Source: JANPIX01 sp031425195 (lineage in GTDB: Bacteria; Pseudomonadota; Alphaproteobacteria; Rhodobacterales; Rhodobacteraceae). From it: a stretch of DNA of 64,000 bases. Positions 34,282 to 44,060 of the stretch are shown in pieces. A model generated the notes under the pieces. The model had not been told where the DNA came from and searched no databases. It saw only the letters and a program-made list of their open reading frames with translations. The stretch's first letter is position 1. Every line of letters begins with the position of its first letter. The stretch spans positions 1-64,000 of the forward strand of contig JANPIX010000001.1 in assembly GCA_031425195.1 (NCBI GenBank). Direction: 5' to 3'. A program made the position numbers and the translations under genes.

Positions 34282-35193
34282 TTGGACCCATTGTCAGACG
34301 TGCTTGGCCTGCTGAAGCCCAGCAGCTACGGATTTCGGGGCCTGGATGCCGGCGGGGACTGGTCGCTTGCCTACCCCCCGGCCGAAGGTGTCAAATGCTT
34401 TGCCATTCACACGGGGACATGTTGGATCGCGCTCGAGGGCGTGGATGAGGCCTTGGCGCTTCAGGCGGGGGACTTCATCCTGCTGCCCGGCCGTTCTGCG
34501 TTCAGCCTGTTCAGCGCAATCGACGCGCCGGTAACCGACGCCTTTTCCTTCTTCCCGTCGTTCCCTGCTGGCGAGACGGGCATCCTCAACGGCGGTGGGA
34601 ATTGTTCGGGCGTGGGCGGCTTCTTCGATTTCACCGGGCTTCACACCGAGCTGCTGCTCGGCATCCTGCCCGCGATGGTTCACATTCGGTCCGAGGCGAC
34701 CAAGGCGGCGCTTGGTTGGCTGATCGAGCGGCTGATGCGCGAGCTGCGTGACCCGCAGCCGGGCGGTACGCTGATGGCGGGGCACCTGGCGCAGACTCTC
34801 CTGATCGAGGCGCTGCGGCTTCACCTTGCCGAACGCTCGCCCCACAGCGCGGGCTGGCTGTTCGCGTTGGCGGACAAACAGATGCGCGCTGTGATTTCGG
34901 CGATGCATGCCGAACCCGCCCGCCGCTGGACGCTTGCAGACCTCGCCCGGGTCGGCGGCATGTCGCGCTCGAGTTTTGCCGTGCGCTTCAAGGAAACGGT
35001 TGGCGAGCCGGCGATGGATTACCTCACTCGCTGGCGAATGATGGTGGCGGCCGATCGACTGGCGAGCGGGCGTGTCTCAATCGCGACCGTGGCGCCCGCG
35101 GTCGGCTATGAGTCCGAAAGCGCGTTCAGTGCGGCTTTCAAAAGATCGTTCGGCCACTCTCCGAGGGAGTTCACCAAGGCAGTGGCCACGTAA
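34282..35193 (+). CDS. AraC-family regulator with cupin N-terminal domain
   Basis: The frame opens at 34219, but a strong AGGAG six bases before TTG 34282 and the family N-terminus (DPLSDVLGLLKPSSYGFRG) support the TTG start, giving 303 residues. The N-terminal cupin region (CFAIHTGTCWIALEGVDEAL, LQAGDFILLPGRSAFSLFS) is of the Cupin_6 type. The C-terminal AraC double helix-turn-helix has WTLADLARVGGMSRSSFAVRF and VAPAVGYESESAFSAAFKRS. It is transcribed away from the MDR reductase pair, which is its likely target. Confidence 0.92.
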   Translation: MDPLSDVLGLLKPSSYGFRGLDAGGDWSLAYPPAEGVKCFAIHTGTCWIALEGVDEALALQAGDFILLPGRSAFSLFSAIDAPVTDAFSFFPSFPAGETGILNGGGNCSGVGGFFDFTGLHTELLLGILPAMVHIRSEATKAALGWLIERLMRELRDPQPGGTLMAGHLAQTLLIEALRLHLAERSPHSAGWLFALADKQMRAVISAMHAEPARRWTLADLARVGGMSRSSFAVRFKETVGEPAMDYLTRWRMMVAADRLASGRVSIATVAPAVGYESESAFSAAFKRSFGHSPREFTKAVAT

Positions 35194-35260
35194 CCGATCT
35201 TCTCCACGAAAGCGACGTTCCTGCAAACCATTCAAAATGGAGCGTCCCCTGCTTCCGGGT

Positions 35261-35965
35261 TTATTGCCAAATGACGGGGGCGTTAGCCGACCTCGGGCTC
35301 GTTTGCGGAAACATCGCCGCGCGTGACTGTGCATCAAGTTCGGCCTTGAACGTCTGGGCACTTTTCATCGCGACCGCGCGTTGTACGGCAGGACGGGCGG
35401 CCATTTCGTCCATGAACCGCTGAACATGGGGATAGGCGTCCAAGCCCTGCGCGCCAAAAACATACCCGGCCGAAGCTGCCCAGCCCCAAAGCGCCATATC
35501 GGCGATTGTATACGCATTGCCTGCCAGATAGCGCGCCTGGCCCAGCCGATTATTCAGCACCGCATAATGCCGGACGACCTCTTTGGTGTAGCGGTTGATC
35601 GCATAAGGCAGGGGTTCAGGCGCATAGTGCAGAAAGTGAATGGCCTGCCCGGAAAAGGGCGACAGGCCTGTTGCCACCAGTTGCAACCAGGACAGCATCG
35701 TCGCGTATTCCGTGCGGTCTTCGGGCACAAACGCACCATGCTTGTCAGCGAGGTAAAGCAGAATGGCGTGGGAGTCGAAGACGGTGGTTCTGCCATCGAC
35801 TATCACTGGAAGCTTGCCGTTCGGATTGATGGCTGTGAACGCCGGCGCGTGCTGCTCACCCTTGAAGATATCAATCGGCTTGACGACAAACGGCAGCTCA
35901 AGCTCTTGCAAAAGCACGGCAACCTTCATCGAATTGGGCGTCGCATGGAAATAGAAATCGAGCAT
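35261..35965 (-). CDS. Glutathione S-transferase family protein
   Basis: ATG 35965, after AGGAACG, gives 234 residues beginning MLDFYFHATPNSMKVAVLLQ. The thioredoxin-like domain includes FTAINPNGKLPVIVDGRTTV and FDSHAILLYLADKHGAFVP; the C-terminal domain has ARYLAGNAYTIADMALWGWA. This resembles the YfcG/Ure2-like (nu-class) group, which has disulfide reductase activity. The upstream in-frame extension is not family-like. It is a single gene, divergent from the SMP-30-like protein. Confidence 0.92.
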   Translation of the reverse strand: MLDFYFHATPNSMKVAVLLQELELPFVVKPIDIFKGEQHAPAFTAINPNGKLPVIVDGRTTVFDSHAILLYLADKHGAFVPEDRTEYATMLSWLQLVATGLSPFSGQAIHFLHYAPEPLPYAINRYTKEVVRHYAVLNNRLGQARYLAGNAYTIADMALWGWAASAGYVFGAQGLDAYPHVQRFMDEMAARPAVQRAVAMKSAQTFKAELDAQSRAAMFPQTSPRSANAPVIWQ

Positions 35966-36237
35966 GGTAAAGCGTTCCTGCGCTACCCACCGCACGAACA
36001 TTCGGTCCGCCAGTCCTGGGTCAATCGCACCATGACCGGGCGGGCGCTGTGGCACAAATTGATGCTGAAACTTGGTGCAATCGACCCGATGGATGGCTTG
36101 CTGCGCTGGTGATCCGCACCCGCGTTGCAAGGGCCAAGGGTATCGCCCCCGTCGATGGGTCGTATCAGGGATCGGAATTTCCGCCGCCTGTCGACATCCC
36201 CTAGATCACCATCATCGATGATCGAAAGGAACCTGAA

Positions 36238-37185
36238 ATGATCCGTCGCACACTGTTGGCCAATGTGGCCATCTCTGCCATCCTCGGCCTTGCCGGCCCT
36301 GCTTTTGCGCAAGACATCCCCTTCACCTCCGACCAATCCTACCCCGAAAGCGTAACCTACTCCGCGCAGCAGGATGTGTTCCTGCTGGGTTCGGTGACCC
36401 AAGGCCTTGTCGCGAAACTGGACGTGGCTGGCACTTACACGCCATTTATCGCTGACGACCGTCTGGTTTCCACGGTTGGTTTGCTGGTGGACGATGCTAG
36501 CAACACGCTGTGGGTCACCAATTCCGATCCGGGTGCCGGTGTGCGCACCGCCGCCGCGACGCAGGGCACGCTCGCGGCCATTGCCACGTATGACGCCACA
36601 ACCGGCGCGGCAAAGGCCTATTTTGAACTGGGCGCACTAAGCACGGGGGCGCATTTTGCCAATGACATCGCGCTCGACGCTGCGGGCAACGCCTATGTCA
36701 CAGACAGTTTCGCGCCGATGATCTACAAGATTGATACCACCGGCAAGGCGTCGATCTTCGCCCAAAGCCCGCTGTTCGTCGCCGGCGAAGGTTTCAACCT
36801 GAACGGCATCGCATGGCATAAGGACGGCTACCTTTTGGTCGGCAAGTACAATACCGGCGAGTTGTTCCGGGTCAGCACCAGCGATCCGAACGATATCCAG
36901 CCGGTTGCCCTGCCGGAAGCGCTGGTCGGCGCGGATGGCATTCACTTGGTCGATGGCGAGCATCTGCTGGTGGTTCAAAACCTGTCCGCGAACCGCACAA
37001 TAGAATTGACCTCAACCGATGGCTGGACATCGGCAACCATCACGCATGAGGAGCCGAGCAAGCTTTCCATGCCAACGGCAGCGGTGACTGTAGGGACTGC
37101 GACCTATGTGCTGAACTCGCGGCTCGACACCCTGTTCGACCCCGCCGCAAACAAGGTCGGCGACTATCTGCTCCAGCAGTTCTGA
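36238..37185 (+). CDS. Secreted SMP-30/gluconolactonase-like beta-propeller protein
   Basis: The 315-residue product has a Sec signal peptide ending near LAGPAFAQ (about residue 25). The mature protein has repeated propeller blades, for example YPESVTYSAQQDVFLLGSVT, NDIALDAAGNAYVTDSFAPM and NLNGIAWHKDGYLLVGKYNT. The SMP-30/strictosidine-synthase type fold usually gives lactonase or phosphotriesterase-like activity with a bound metal. Periplasmic location is predicted, and the substrate is unknown. A strong bidirectional terminator follows. Confidence 0.88.
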   Translation: MIRRTLLANVAISAILGLAGPAFAQDIPFTSDQSYPESVTYSAQQDVFLLGSVTQGLVAKLDVAGTYTPFIADDRLVSTVGLLVDDASNTLWVTNSDPGAGVRTAAATQGTLAAIATYDATTGAAKAYFELGALSTGAHFANDIALDAAGNAYVTDSFAPMIYKIDTTGKASIFAQSPLFVAGEGFNLNGIAWHKDGYLLVGKYNTGELFRVSTSDPNDIQPVALPEALVGADGIHLVDGEHLLVVQNLSANRTIELTSTDGWTSATITHEEPSKLSMPTAAVTVGTATYVLNSRLDTLFDPAANKVGDYLLQQF

Positions 37186-37192
37186 CAGCGAG

Positions 37193-37221
37193 AGGAGGCC
37201 GGGTGTATCATCCGGCCTTCT
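37193..37221. terminator. Bidirectional hairpin terminator
   Basis: A 10-bp stem with one G-U pair (37193-37202 with 37212-37221) and a 9-nt loop sits between the stops of two convergent genes, 7 bp after one and 3 bp from the other. Confidence 0.8.
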
Positions 37222-37223
37222 GC

Positions 37224-38150
37224 TTATCTCGCCTGACGGCCAAGCCTTGCGCTTTGCAACACCTGCTTGCGCAGCCAGGCATGCGCAGCGTCAGCACTCA
37301 TCCGGGGATGCCAGAACAGGTTCATTTCAAACGGTGCCAGTTCAAGAGGCGACTCGATCAGGTCAAGAACGTCGCCAAACCTTTGCAAAAACCGGCGCGG
37401 CAGGGTGCAGATCAGGTCTGTGCTGCCAAGGATCAACGCGGCCAGCCCATAGCTTTGGACTGAAACGCTGACATGGCGCACACGCCCAAGGTCGGCCAAG
37501 GCACTGTCGATCATGCCACTGAAATGCCCGCCACTGGTTGAGATAAGCAGGTGATCCAGCGCGCAGAACTCGTCAAGCGTCAGTGGCGCATTGCCGCGCG
37601 GATGGCCGCGACGCTGGGCTGTGACGAAATCTTCCTGAAACAGCTTTCGCCCGGTCAATCCCGACACACCATCTTCGGCAACGCCGATGAAGACATCAAT
37701 CTCGCCCTGCTCCAGATCGTCTGCAATCTGCGCCTTGTTCGGCATGGTAAACGCCACTTTGACATGCGGCGCTTCGGATTTCAGCAGCGGTATCAGATCG
37801 GGTGCCAAAATCGCCACCGGATTGTCAGTGGCGGCGATGCGAAAGACCCGCTTGCTGGTTGCGGGGTCGAATACTCTGGCCGTACCGATAAAGTCGTTCA
37901 ACTGATCCAGCAGCCGAACCAACTCCGGCTGAAGCGCAAGGGCGTGCGGCGATGCAACCATGCCCCGCCCCGACGTCGAGGGAATGAACAGCGGGTCGCC
38001 CAGCAACAACCGCAGGCGCGTCAGACGGGCTGACAGTGCAGATTGCGTGATGTTCAGCCGTGCGGCAGCATGGGTGACATTCTTGTCCCGAAGCAAGGCA
38101 TCAAAGGTCAGCAGCAGCCCAACGTCGAAATCTCCCAGCGCGTGGTTCAT
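37224..38150 (-). CDS. LysR-family transcriptional regulator
   Basis: The 308-residue protein starts with a NodD/LinR-type winged helix: FDVGLLLTFDALLRDKNVTH, AAARLNITQSALSARLTRLR. The ligand domain has FRIAATDNPVAILAPDLIPL and a C-terminal SYGLAALILGSTDLICTLP. It converges on the SMP-30-like gene, which it is unlikely to control from that side. Genes across the 227-bp gap at 38.2 kb are also convergent or parallel, so the target is unclear. Confidence 0.93.
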   Translation of the reverse strand: MNHALGDFDVGLLLTFDALLRDKNVTHAAARLNITQSALSARLTRLRLLLGDPLFIPSTSGRGMVASPHALALQPELVRLLDQLNDFIGTARVFDPATSKRVFRIAATDNPVAILAPDLIPLLKSEAPHVKVAFTMPNKAQIADDLEQGEIDVFIGVAEDGVSGLTGRKLFQEDFVTAQRRGHPRGNAPLTLDEFCALDHLLISTSGGHFSGMIDSALADLGRVRHVSVSVQSYGLAALILGSTDLICTLPRRFLQRFGDVLDLIESPLELAPFEMNLFWHPRMSADAAHAWLRKQVLQSARLGRQAR

Positions 38151-38377
38151 TTCTACCCTTAGTGTGACTGACTGTTACGTCCGGGTCACCTTTGAAAAAT
38201 CGCTCTGACACGACACATGACCACCTCAGATCAGCGGGGTCACCCAATGCCCGAAAAGCATAATCACAAAAGCCTGCCCGAAGAACCTGCAAAGGTAAGT
38301 CAATCTTCAGACAGAATCATGTGGTCGTCTGACGAACCGATTATGACGCAAAGAGTTTGGACATTGTGTTTCCGTAC

Positions 38378-39979
38378 TCACGCCCGGCCCATAATGAGGT
38401 CGGCCGCGCGCTCGGCGATCATCACGACGGGGGATGCGGTATTGCCCGAAACGATGCGGGGCATGACCGATGCATCGACGATCCGGAGCGCGGCCATTCC
38501 CTGAACCTTGAGGGCAGGATCAACCACAGCCTGCGCATCCGTGCCCATGCGGCAGGTGCCGACCGGGTGAAAGATCGTCGTCGCAATGTCACCTGCTTTC
38601 CGGGCAAGTTCCGCATCCGTTTGAAAGCCGGGGCCGGGAAGCCATTCGTCCGGGGCAAAGCGCTGCAGGGCCTGCGCCGTCATGATCTGCCGCGCCTGGC
38701 GGATCGAGGTGACGGCCACGTTGCGGTCTTCGGCGGTGGAAAGGTAGTTCAACTGGATGTCGGGTTGGACCTCGGGTCGGGGGGTGGTTGCATGCACGTG
38801 GCCGACCGAGGTTGGGCGAAGGTTGCAAACTGATACTGTGATCGCCGAAAAGGGATGCAGCCGGTCGCCAAGACGGTCGGTCGATAGCGGCTGTATGTGA
38901 TACTCCAGATCGGGCGTTTCCCGGTCTGGGCTTGATTTCGTGAACATGCCAAACTGGCTGGGGGCCATCGACATCGGGCCGCTGCGGGTCAGCGCGTATT
39001 CCAGCGCGATGCGCGCCCTGCCAAACAGGCTGCCCGCCAAATCATTCAGGGTGCGCGTGCCCCGCACCTTGAAAACGGTGCGGATCTGCAGGTGATCCTG
39101 CAAATTCTCGCCCACGCCGGGCAGGGCATGGACAGGCGCAAGCCCAAGGTCAGCGATGCGGTCAGGCTGTCCTATCCCGGAAAGCTCCAACAATTTCGGG
39201 CTGTTGACAGCGCCCGCTGCCAAGATGACTTCGGCCCCGGCCAAGGCGGTGTGCGGTTGATTGTCCAAAAGCCATTCAACGCCTGTCGCGCGTCGCCCGT
39301 CGCAGAGGATGCGTTTCACCAGTGCATGTGTGACCACGCGCAGATTTCCGCTCCGCATCGCCGGGCGCAGGAAGCCGCGCGCAGAACTCCACCTCACACC
39401 GCGCGACTGATTGACGTCAAAAAAGCCCGACCCTTCGTTCGATCCGTCGTTGAAGTCGTCACGGGGGTGGATGCCGAACTCTTTTGCCCCCTGCTGCACG
39501 GCGTTCAGAATGTCCCACTTCAGTCGCTGCCGTTCGACCCGCCATTCGCCACCCGCACCGTGCATGTCGGTCTCGCCGCCCCAATGATCCTCTGACTTTC
39601 GGAAATAGGGCAGAACGTCATCCCAGCCCCATCCGGTGTTGCCCAGTTGCCGCCAATGGTCATAGTCTGCCGCCTGTCCGCGCACATAGATCATCCCGTT
39701 GATCGATGTGCAGCCACCCAGCACCTTGCCGCGCGGATAAACCAAACTGCGGCCATTCAGCCCCGGTTCGGGGGCTGTCTTCATCATCCAGTCGGTGCGC
39801 GGATTGCCGATGCAGTAAAGATAGCCCACTGGGATCTGCACCCAGTGATAGCGGTCCGATCCCCCGGCCTCGAGCAGCAGCACACGGGTGCGGCCATCAG
39901 CGGTCAGGCGGTTGGCCAGCACGCAGCCTGCCGTGCCGGCACCTATGATGATGTAATGGTATTGACCTTCGTTGGTCAT
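38378..39979 (-). CDS. GMC-family FAD oxidoreductase (last gene of the polyol operon)
   Basis: ATG 39979 overlaps the kinase stop (ATGA), giving 533 residues; the longer upstream frame has no family similarity. It has the dinucleotide motif YIIIGAGTAGCVLANRL, the GMC signature region YPRGKVLGGCTSINGMIYVR, and the C-terminal catalytic histidine in IFHPVGTCRMGTDAQAVVDP. GMC enzymes oxidise alcohols such as choline, glucose or polyols, passing electrons to oxygen or the respiratory chain. No signal peptide is seen. In this operon it could oxidise the imported polyol directly. Confidence 0.92.
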   Translation of the reverse strand: MTNEGQYHYIIIGAGTAGCVLANRLTADGRTRVLLLEAGGSDRYHWVQIPVGYLYCIGNPRTDWMMKTAPEPGLNGRSLVYPRGKVLGGCTSINGMIYVRGQAADYDHWRQLGNTGWGWDDVLPYFRKSEDHWGGETDMHGAGGEWRVERQRLKWDILNAVQQGAKEFGIHPRDDFNDGSNEGSGFFDVNQSRGVRWSSARGFLRPAMRSGNLRVVTHALVKRILCDGRRATGVEWLLDNQPHTALAGAEVILAAGAVNSPKLLELSGIGQPDRIADLGLAPVHALPGVGENLQDHLQIRTVFKVRGTRTLNDLAGSLFGRARIALEYALTRSGPMSMAPSQFGMFTKSSPDRETPDLEYHIQPLSTDRLGDRLHPFSAITVSVCNLRPTSVGHVHATTPRPEVQPDIQLNYLSTAEDRNVAVTSIRQARQIMTAQALQRFAPDEWLPGPGFQTDAELARKAGDIATTIFHPVGTCRMGTDAQAVVDPALKVQGMAALRIVDASVMPRIVSGNTASPVVMIAERAADLIMGRA

Positions 39980-41484
39980 GGTTTGGCCAGTTCCCCAAGG
40001 TCGGCCCAGAACGGCTCCATCGCGGCCGTGAGACGTTGCCAAACGGCAAAGCGGCGGTCATGCAAAGCGCGCTGCACAGGGTTTGGCGAAAGCTCCGCCT
40101 TTACGTGCGTCATGGCGCCGACGGCCGCTTCCAGGGACGGGTGATGACCCGTGCCGACAGCGGCGGCAATGGCCCCGCCAAGGGCACCGGTTTCTTCGGC
40201 AGTGCCAAGGGTGACCGGAAGCCCAAGGATATCCGACATCATCTGTGGCCAGTGCGGCGACCGGGTGCCGCCACCCGACAGCGAAATTTGACGAAGTTGG
40301 GCCCCGGTTGCGGTCAGCACTTCGACATGGCGGCGATGCTCGAACGCAATACCCTCGTACAGGGCGCGCAGCAGATGACCCTCGTCGTGCCACCCGGCCA
40401 AGCCATAGAATCCGCCCCGCTGATGCGCGCCGTTTCTGCCGCCATAGACAAAGGGATGGAACATCGGGTCATCCGGTGCCATCGGCGCCGTGCCAACCAG
40501 ATCGTTGACCTGGCCGAACGGGTCATCGTGATGACCGCCCCGTTCCAGCAGTGTGCGCACATACCATTCCAGATTGGCAGCCGAGGTGGCGCTGTTGTCC
40601 ATGTTGGCAAAGCGATCAGGCCCAAAGGCCGTGACCATGAAGATGCGGGGATCGCGGGCAGGAACATTGGCAAATGTCTGGTTGATCGACCAGCTTCCCA
40701 GCACGACTGATGCGGCCCCCCCGCCAACAGCCCCCGATCCGAGTGCCGAGGCCACCACATCGAAGTAACCCGCGACAACCGGCGTCCCCGCCCGCAGACC
40801 AGTGGCAGCGGCGGCGGCGGGCGTTACATGCCCAAGCACATCGGTCGGCTGCGCAAGCGGGGGCAGCAAGGCCAATGCATCCGACAAACCATAAAGCGCC
40901 AGCAGATCGGCGTCATAACGCGCCTCTGGCAGGCGCAAAAGGCCAGCCCCGGACATGTCCGAAATTTCGCTGGCCCTGACGCCTGTCAGGTTCCAGCCGA
41001 TGATATCCTTGGCAAAGCAAAGAGTGCCGGCCTTGGCATAGATGTCGGGCAAATGCCTTCGGAGCCAGACCAGCAGAACCGGCGTCTGCGATGGCCAAGG
41101 TCTTTGCAGGCAGATCGCATGCAGATCAAGACCAACGCTGCGATCCAGATCAGCCGCAATCGATGCCGCCCGCGTGTCAAGCGACTGGATACCAAGCAGC
41201 GGCTCCCCGGCACGGTCCAACAGATACAGCCCGTTGCCATGGCCGGCCAGACCGATGCCGGCGATCCTGCCAGCGTCAATCTGCGCCTGTGCAAGACAGC
41301 CCGCAATCGCCGCGCGCGCATTCGCCCAAAGTTCGGTCACAGGTCGTTCGACCATCCCCGGTGCCGGTTTCAGCGTGGTGCCGTCGATGCCGTGACGGGC
41401 GATCTGGCGCCCCTCAAGGTCGAACAGCACCGCCTTGACAACAGTGTTTCCGATGTCGATGCCAAGGATCAGGTCAGGCGCCAT
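39976..41484 (-). CDS. FGGY-family carbohydrate kinase
   Basis: ATG 41484 is used because LILGIDIGNTVVKAVLFDLE, the phosphate-1 motif, follows at once; the protein has 502 residues. Other FGGY marks are MVERPVTELWANARAAIAG, IGLAGHGNGLYLLDRAGEPL, the ISLSGGGTRSPHWPQMMSDI motif near the C-terminus and TLGTAEETGALGGAIAAAVG. The family phosphorylates glycerol, xylulose, erythritol (EryA) and AI-2 (LsrK). It overlaps the aldolase gene by 11 bp and the GMC gene by 4 bp. The substrate is inferred only from neighbours. Confidence 0.92.
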   Translation of the reverse strand: MAPDLILGIDIGNTVVKAVLFDLEGRQIARHGIDGTTLKPAPGMVERPVTELWANARAAIAGCLAQAQIDAGRIAGIGLAGHGNGLYLLDRAGEPLLGIQSLDTRAASIAADLDRSVGLDLHAICLQRPWPSQTPVLLVWLRRHLPDIYAKAGTLCFAKDIIGWNLTGVRASEISDMSGAGLLRLPEARYDADLLALYGLSDALALLPPLAQPTDVLGHVTPAAAAATGLRAGTPVVAGYFDVVASALGSGAVGGGAASVVLGSWSINQTFANVPARDPRIFMVTAFGPDRFANMDNSATSAANLEWYVRTLLERGGHHDDPFGQVNDLVGTAPMAPDDPMFHPFVYGGRNGAHQRGGFYGLAGWHDEGHLLRALYEGIAFEHRRHVEVLTATGAQLRQISLSGGGTRSPHWPQMMSDILGLPVTLGTAEETGALGGAIAAAVGTGHHPSLEAAVGAMTHVKAELSPNPVQRALHDRRFAVWQRLTAAMEPFWADLGELAKP

Positions 41485-42319
41485 GGTTGTAGATTTCCCA
41501 TGCCGCAGCGCCATCCACTCCCTGATGAATGATTGCCATCAACGCGGCGACGACAGCGCGTGGGTTGGCGTGTTGATAGATGTTGCGCCCGTAGACCAGA
41601 CCTTTGGCCCCCTGCGCGACCAGAGCGGCGGATTTTTCCAGCACTTGTTGCAAATCCTCTTTGCCACCTCCGCGCGCCAGCACCGGCACCCGTGCAGCCT
41701 CGACCACCCTGTGAAAATCCTGCGGGTTCGAGGTCGGGTCGGCCTTGATGATGTCGGCCCCCATTTCGGTGGCCAATCGCACCAGCGTCACTATCTTTTC
41801 CACATCGCCATCGACAAGGTAGCCGCCCCGCAAGTCATTGGGCAGCATGACCAGCGGCTCGATCATCAGGGGCATCCCATACCGCGTGCAATCGGCCCGC
41901 ACCCGCGCGATGTTCTGGACGCATTGGCGAAACAACTCGGGCTCGTCGGGCAGCATGAACAGGTTAACCACCACGCAGGCTGCGTCCATCTCGACCGCAG
42001 GCAGCACGGGGTCGGCGGCGTTCTGCAACTCTGCCCACATCACCCGGTGGCGGGTGGCATTATAGGGGTTGCCCATGTCCAGTCGCAGCACCAGCGCAGG
42101 CTTGTCACGTTCAGCGCGCGCCTGCAAAAGATCGGCCTGACCGTACGCCATCTGGATCGCATCCGGGCCTGCCGCCACCAGCATGTCCACCACGCGGCCC
42201 ATATCCTCCAGCCCGGCCAGAAACGACGGCTCGTTGCACACACCGTGATCGACGGCGACATCCAGACAGCCACCATTCCGGAACAGCCGGTTCAGGCGCA
42301 CTTTGGGTGTGATCTTCAT
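41474..42319 (-). CDS. DhnA-type class I aldolase (FbaB/LsrF-like)
   Basis: The 281-residue TIM-barrel protein has GCLDVAVDHGVCNEPSFLAG at the N-terminus, MPLMIEPLVMLPNDLRGGYL, and the Schiff-base lysine region GADIIKADPTSNPQDFHRVV, then VLARGGGKEDLQQVLEKSAA. Relatives are fructose-bisphosphate aldolase class I (FbaB) and the AI-2 pathway enzyme LsrF. Lying between a GlpD-like dehydrogenase and an FGGY kinase, it probably cleaves or transfers on a phosphorylated ketose made by them (inference). Confidence 0.9.
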   Translation of the reverse strand: MKITPKVRLNRLFRNGGCLDVAVDHGVCNEPSFLAGLEDMGRVVDMLVAAGPDAIQMAYGQADLLQARAERDKPALVLRLDMGNPYNATRHRVMWAELQNAADPVLPAVEMDAACVVVNLFMLPDEPELFRQCVQNIARVRADCTRYGMPLMIEPLVMLPNDLRGGYLVDGDVEKIVTLVRLATEMGADIIKADPTSNPQDFHRVVEAARVPVLARGGGKEDLQQVLEKSAALVAQGAKGLVYGRNIYQHANPRAVVAALMAIIHQGVDGAAAWEIYNHGA

Positions 42320-44004
42320 GAGGAAACTCCTTCCGAAGGGGCCAATCTGACCCCGTGATAGGTTTCAAGATCGCTCAGAAAAGCCGCGATCTCGCTATTT
42401 GTCTGTTGCTCGGTCCAGTTGCGCTCTTGCGCCATGACCCGGGCGGTGGCGGCGACAAGCTCCACCGAAAGCGCTCCACAGATGGCAAGCGGGCTGCGCC
42501 GTTGCAGCACGTCTGCAAGATGCAGAGCCTGCTCGTTCTGGACGAACCAGACCACCTCACCTTCTGTCATCGCGGCACCGGGCAGCCTGCGGTCATCCCG
42601 CGCGGCACAAAAGGCGGCAACCCTTGCAGCGTGAGATCCGTAAAGGTCGGCCAGATGTGCCGCGCGGGCGGCGGACAGCCCGTGCTGCGCGATCAGGTCA
42701 TCCACCAAATGCAGCGAGAACCCCGCACCCCCCCCGATCTGCAGATTGCGGGTGTTGGCGCGGCGCGGCACGCCAAGGTCGGCCAGCACCAGATCGACCG
42801 TTTCCTCGGCAAAGGCCCGGTAGGTCGTCCACTTGCCGCCGATCATGCCGATCTGCGGGGTGTCGCCGCGCAGGCGACGCACTGAATGGCCGCGCGAAAT
42901 CTTGCCGGTGAAATCGGCATCGCTGACCGGCAAGGGGCGGATACCGGCATAGCTGTAGATGATCTGACTTTTCGTGACCGGGATGGCGGGAAACAATGAT
43001 TGCACCGCACCAAGGATATAGTCGCGTTCGGCGTCGGTGCAGGCGGTCCGACCCGCCTCGTTCACCCGCAGGTCGGTCGAACCAGCAAGCACCCGGCCCA
43101 GATAGGGAAACACGATGCAGACGCGGCCGTCGCTGTGTTCGAAATAGATCATATGGCCGTCGAGCGCCGCCATCAGTGCGGGATTGTCCAGGATCAGGTG
43201 CGATCCCTTGGTGCCAGACACCAGCCTTTCGTTCGATCCCGCCCCAAGGGATGCGACACTCTGGTCGATCCAGGCGCCGGTCGCGTGGACAATGACCTTT
43301 GCGCTGACGGCAAGCTGTCGGCCATTTTCAGCAACCGTTAGCACAAAACCGTTTTCCGTGCCGCCAAGGCGCGCGTAATTCAGGGCCACGACTTCCGGGT
43401 TATACCGGACGGCATCACTGATCAGTTCCATGCCCAGGCGTTCGGGATGCGAGATCCAGGCATCATGGTAGGTGGCCGAAAAGCGTACATCCTTGCGCAG
43501 TTCAGGCCACGTGGTCTGCGTCTGGGCCGCCCTGCGAAAGCGGTGCCGGGGCAGCATCCGGTTACGCCCGGTGATCGCGTCGTACAGCGTCAGTCCCAAC
43601 TTGATCGCCACTGCACCGCGTGGGCGTGGCCGACCGGTGAACCCCAGAAAGGCGAACGCGGCGTTGGCGAGGCCGGAAAATACCCGATCAATCGGAATTG
43701 TCGTCGGAAGAGGGCGTACCAGATGCGGGGCGTTGCGCAGCAATCGATCCCTTTCGGTCAGGCTTTCGCGGACCAACGAAATCTCGCCGTTCTCCAGATA
43801 GCGCAAACCGCCGTGGATCATCCGCGACGGTGCTGCAGAACAGCCCGAGCAGAAATCGTTCATCTCGACCAGCAACACGCGAAGTCCCTGCAAGGACAGG
43901 TCGTGAAAGACGCCGATGCCATTGATGCCAGCGCCCACGACAATCACGTCGAAAGCCCCGTCCGCGGCGACGCGATTGATCCTTTCTTGCCGAACGTCGG
44001 GCAT
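42316..44004 (-). CDS. GlpD-like FAD-dependent polyol-phosphate dehydrogenase
   Basis: ATG 44004, after AAAGGAAG, gives 562 residues. The FAD motif DVIVVGAGINGIGVFHDLSL, the GlpD-type block SRMIHGGLRYLENGEISLVR, IGGKWTTYRAFAEETVDLVL and a helical C-terminal domain match the glycerol-3-phosphate dehydrogenase family. The erythritol enzyme EryB belongs to this family, and with the FGGY kinase and SorC regulator nearby a substrate other than glycerol-3-phosphate, such as a tetritol or pentitol phosphate, is likely. It overlaps the aldolase gene by 4 bp. Electrons should go to the quinone pool. Confidence 0.92.
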   Translation of the reverse strand: MPDVRQERINRVAADGAFDVIVVGAGINGIGVFHDLSLQGLRVLLVEMNDFCSGCSAAPSRMIHGGLRYLENGEISLVRESLTERDRLLRNAPHLVRPLPTTIPIDRVFSGLANAAFAFLGFTGRPRPRGAVAIKLGLTLYDAITGRNRMLPRHRFRRAAQTQTTWPELRKDVRFSATYHDAWISHPERLGMELISDAVRYNPEVVALNYARLGGTENGFVLTVAENGRQLAVSAKVIVHATGAWIDQSVASLGAGSNERLVSGTKGSHLILDNPALMAALDGHMIYFEHSDGRVCIVFPYLGRVLAGSTDLRVNEAGRTACTDAERDYILGAVQSLFPAIPVTKSQIIYSYAGIRPLPVSDADFTGKISRGHSVRRLRGDTPQIGMIGGKWTTYRAFAEETVDLVLADLGVPRRANTRNLQIGGGAGFSLHLVDDLIAQHGLSAARAAHLADLYGSHAARVAAFCAARDDRRLPGAAMTEGEVVWFVQNEQALHLADVLQRRSPLAICGALSVELVAATARVMAQERNWTEQQTNSEIAAFLSDLETYHGVRLAPSEGVSS

Positions 44005-44060
44005 GGCTTCTTCCTTTGCGAGCGTTTGCCCCGCAGTTGTTGCAGTGCTGCAGTGCACCT

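Noticed and set aside
41435..42358. 307-codon plus-strand frame opposite the aldolase
   Set aside because: Antisense to a complete DhnA-type aldolase and to the overlapping neighbour genes.
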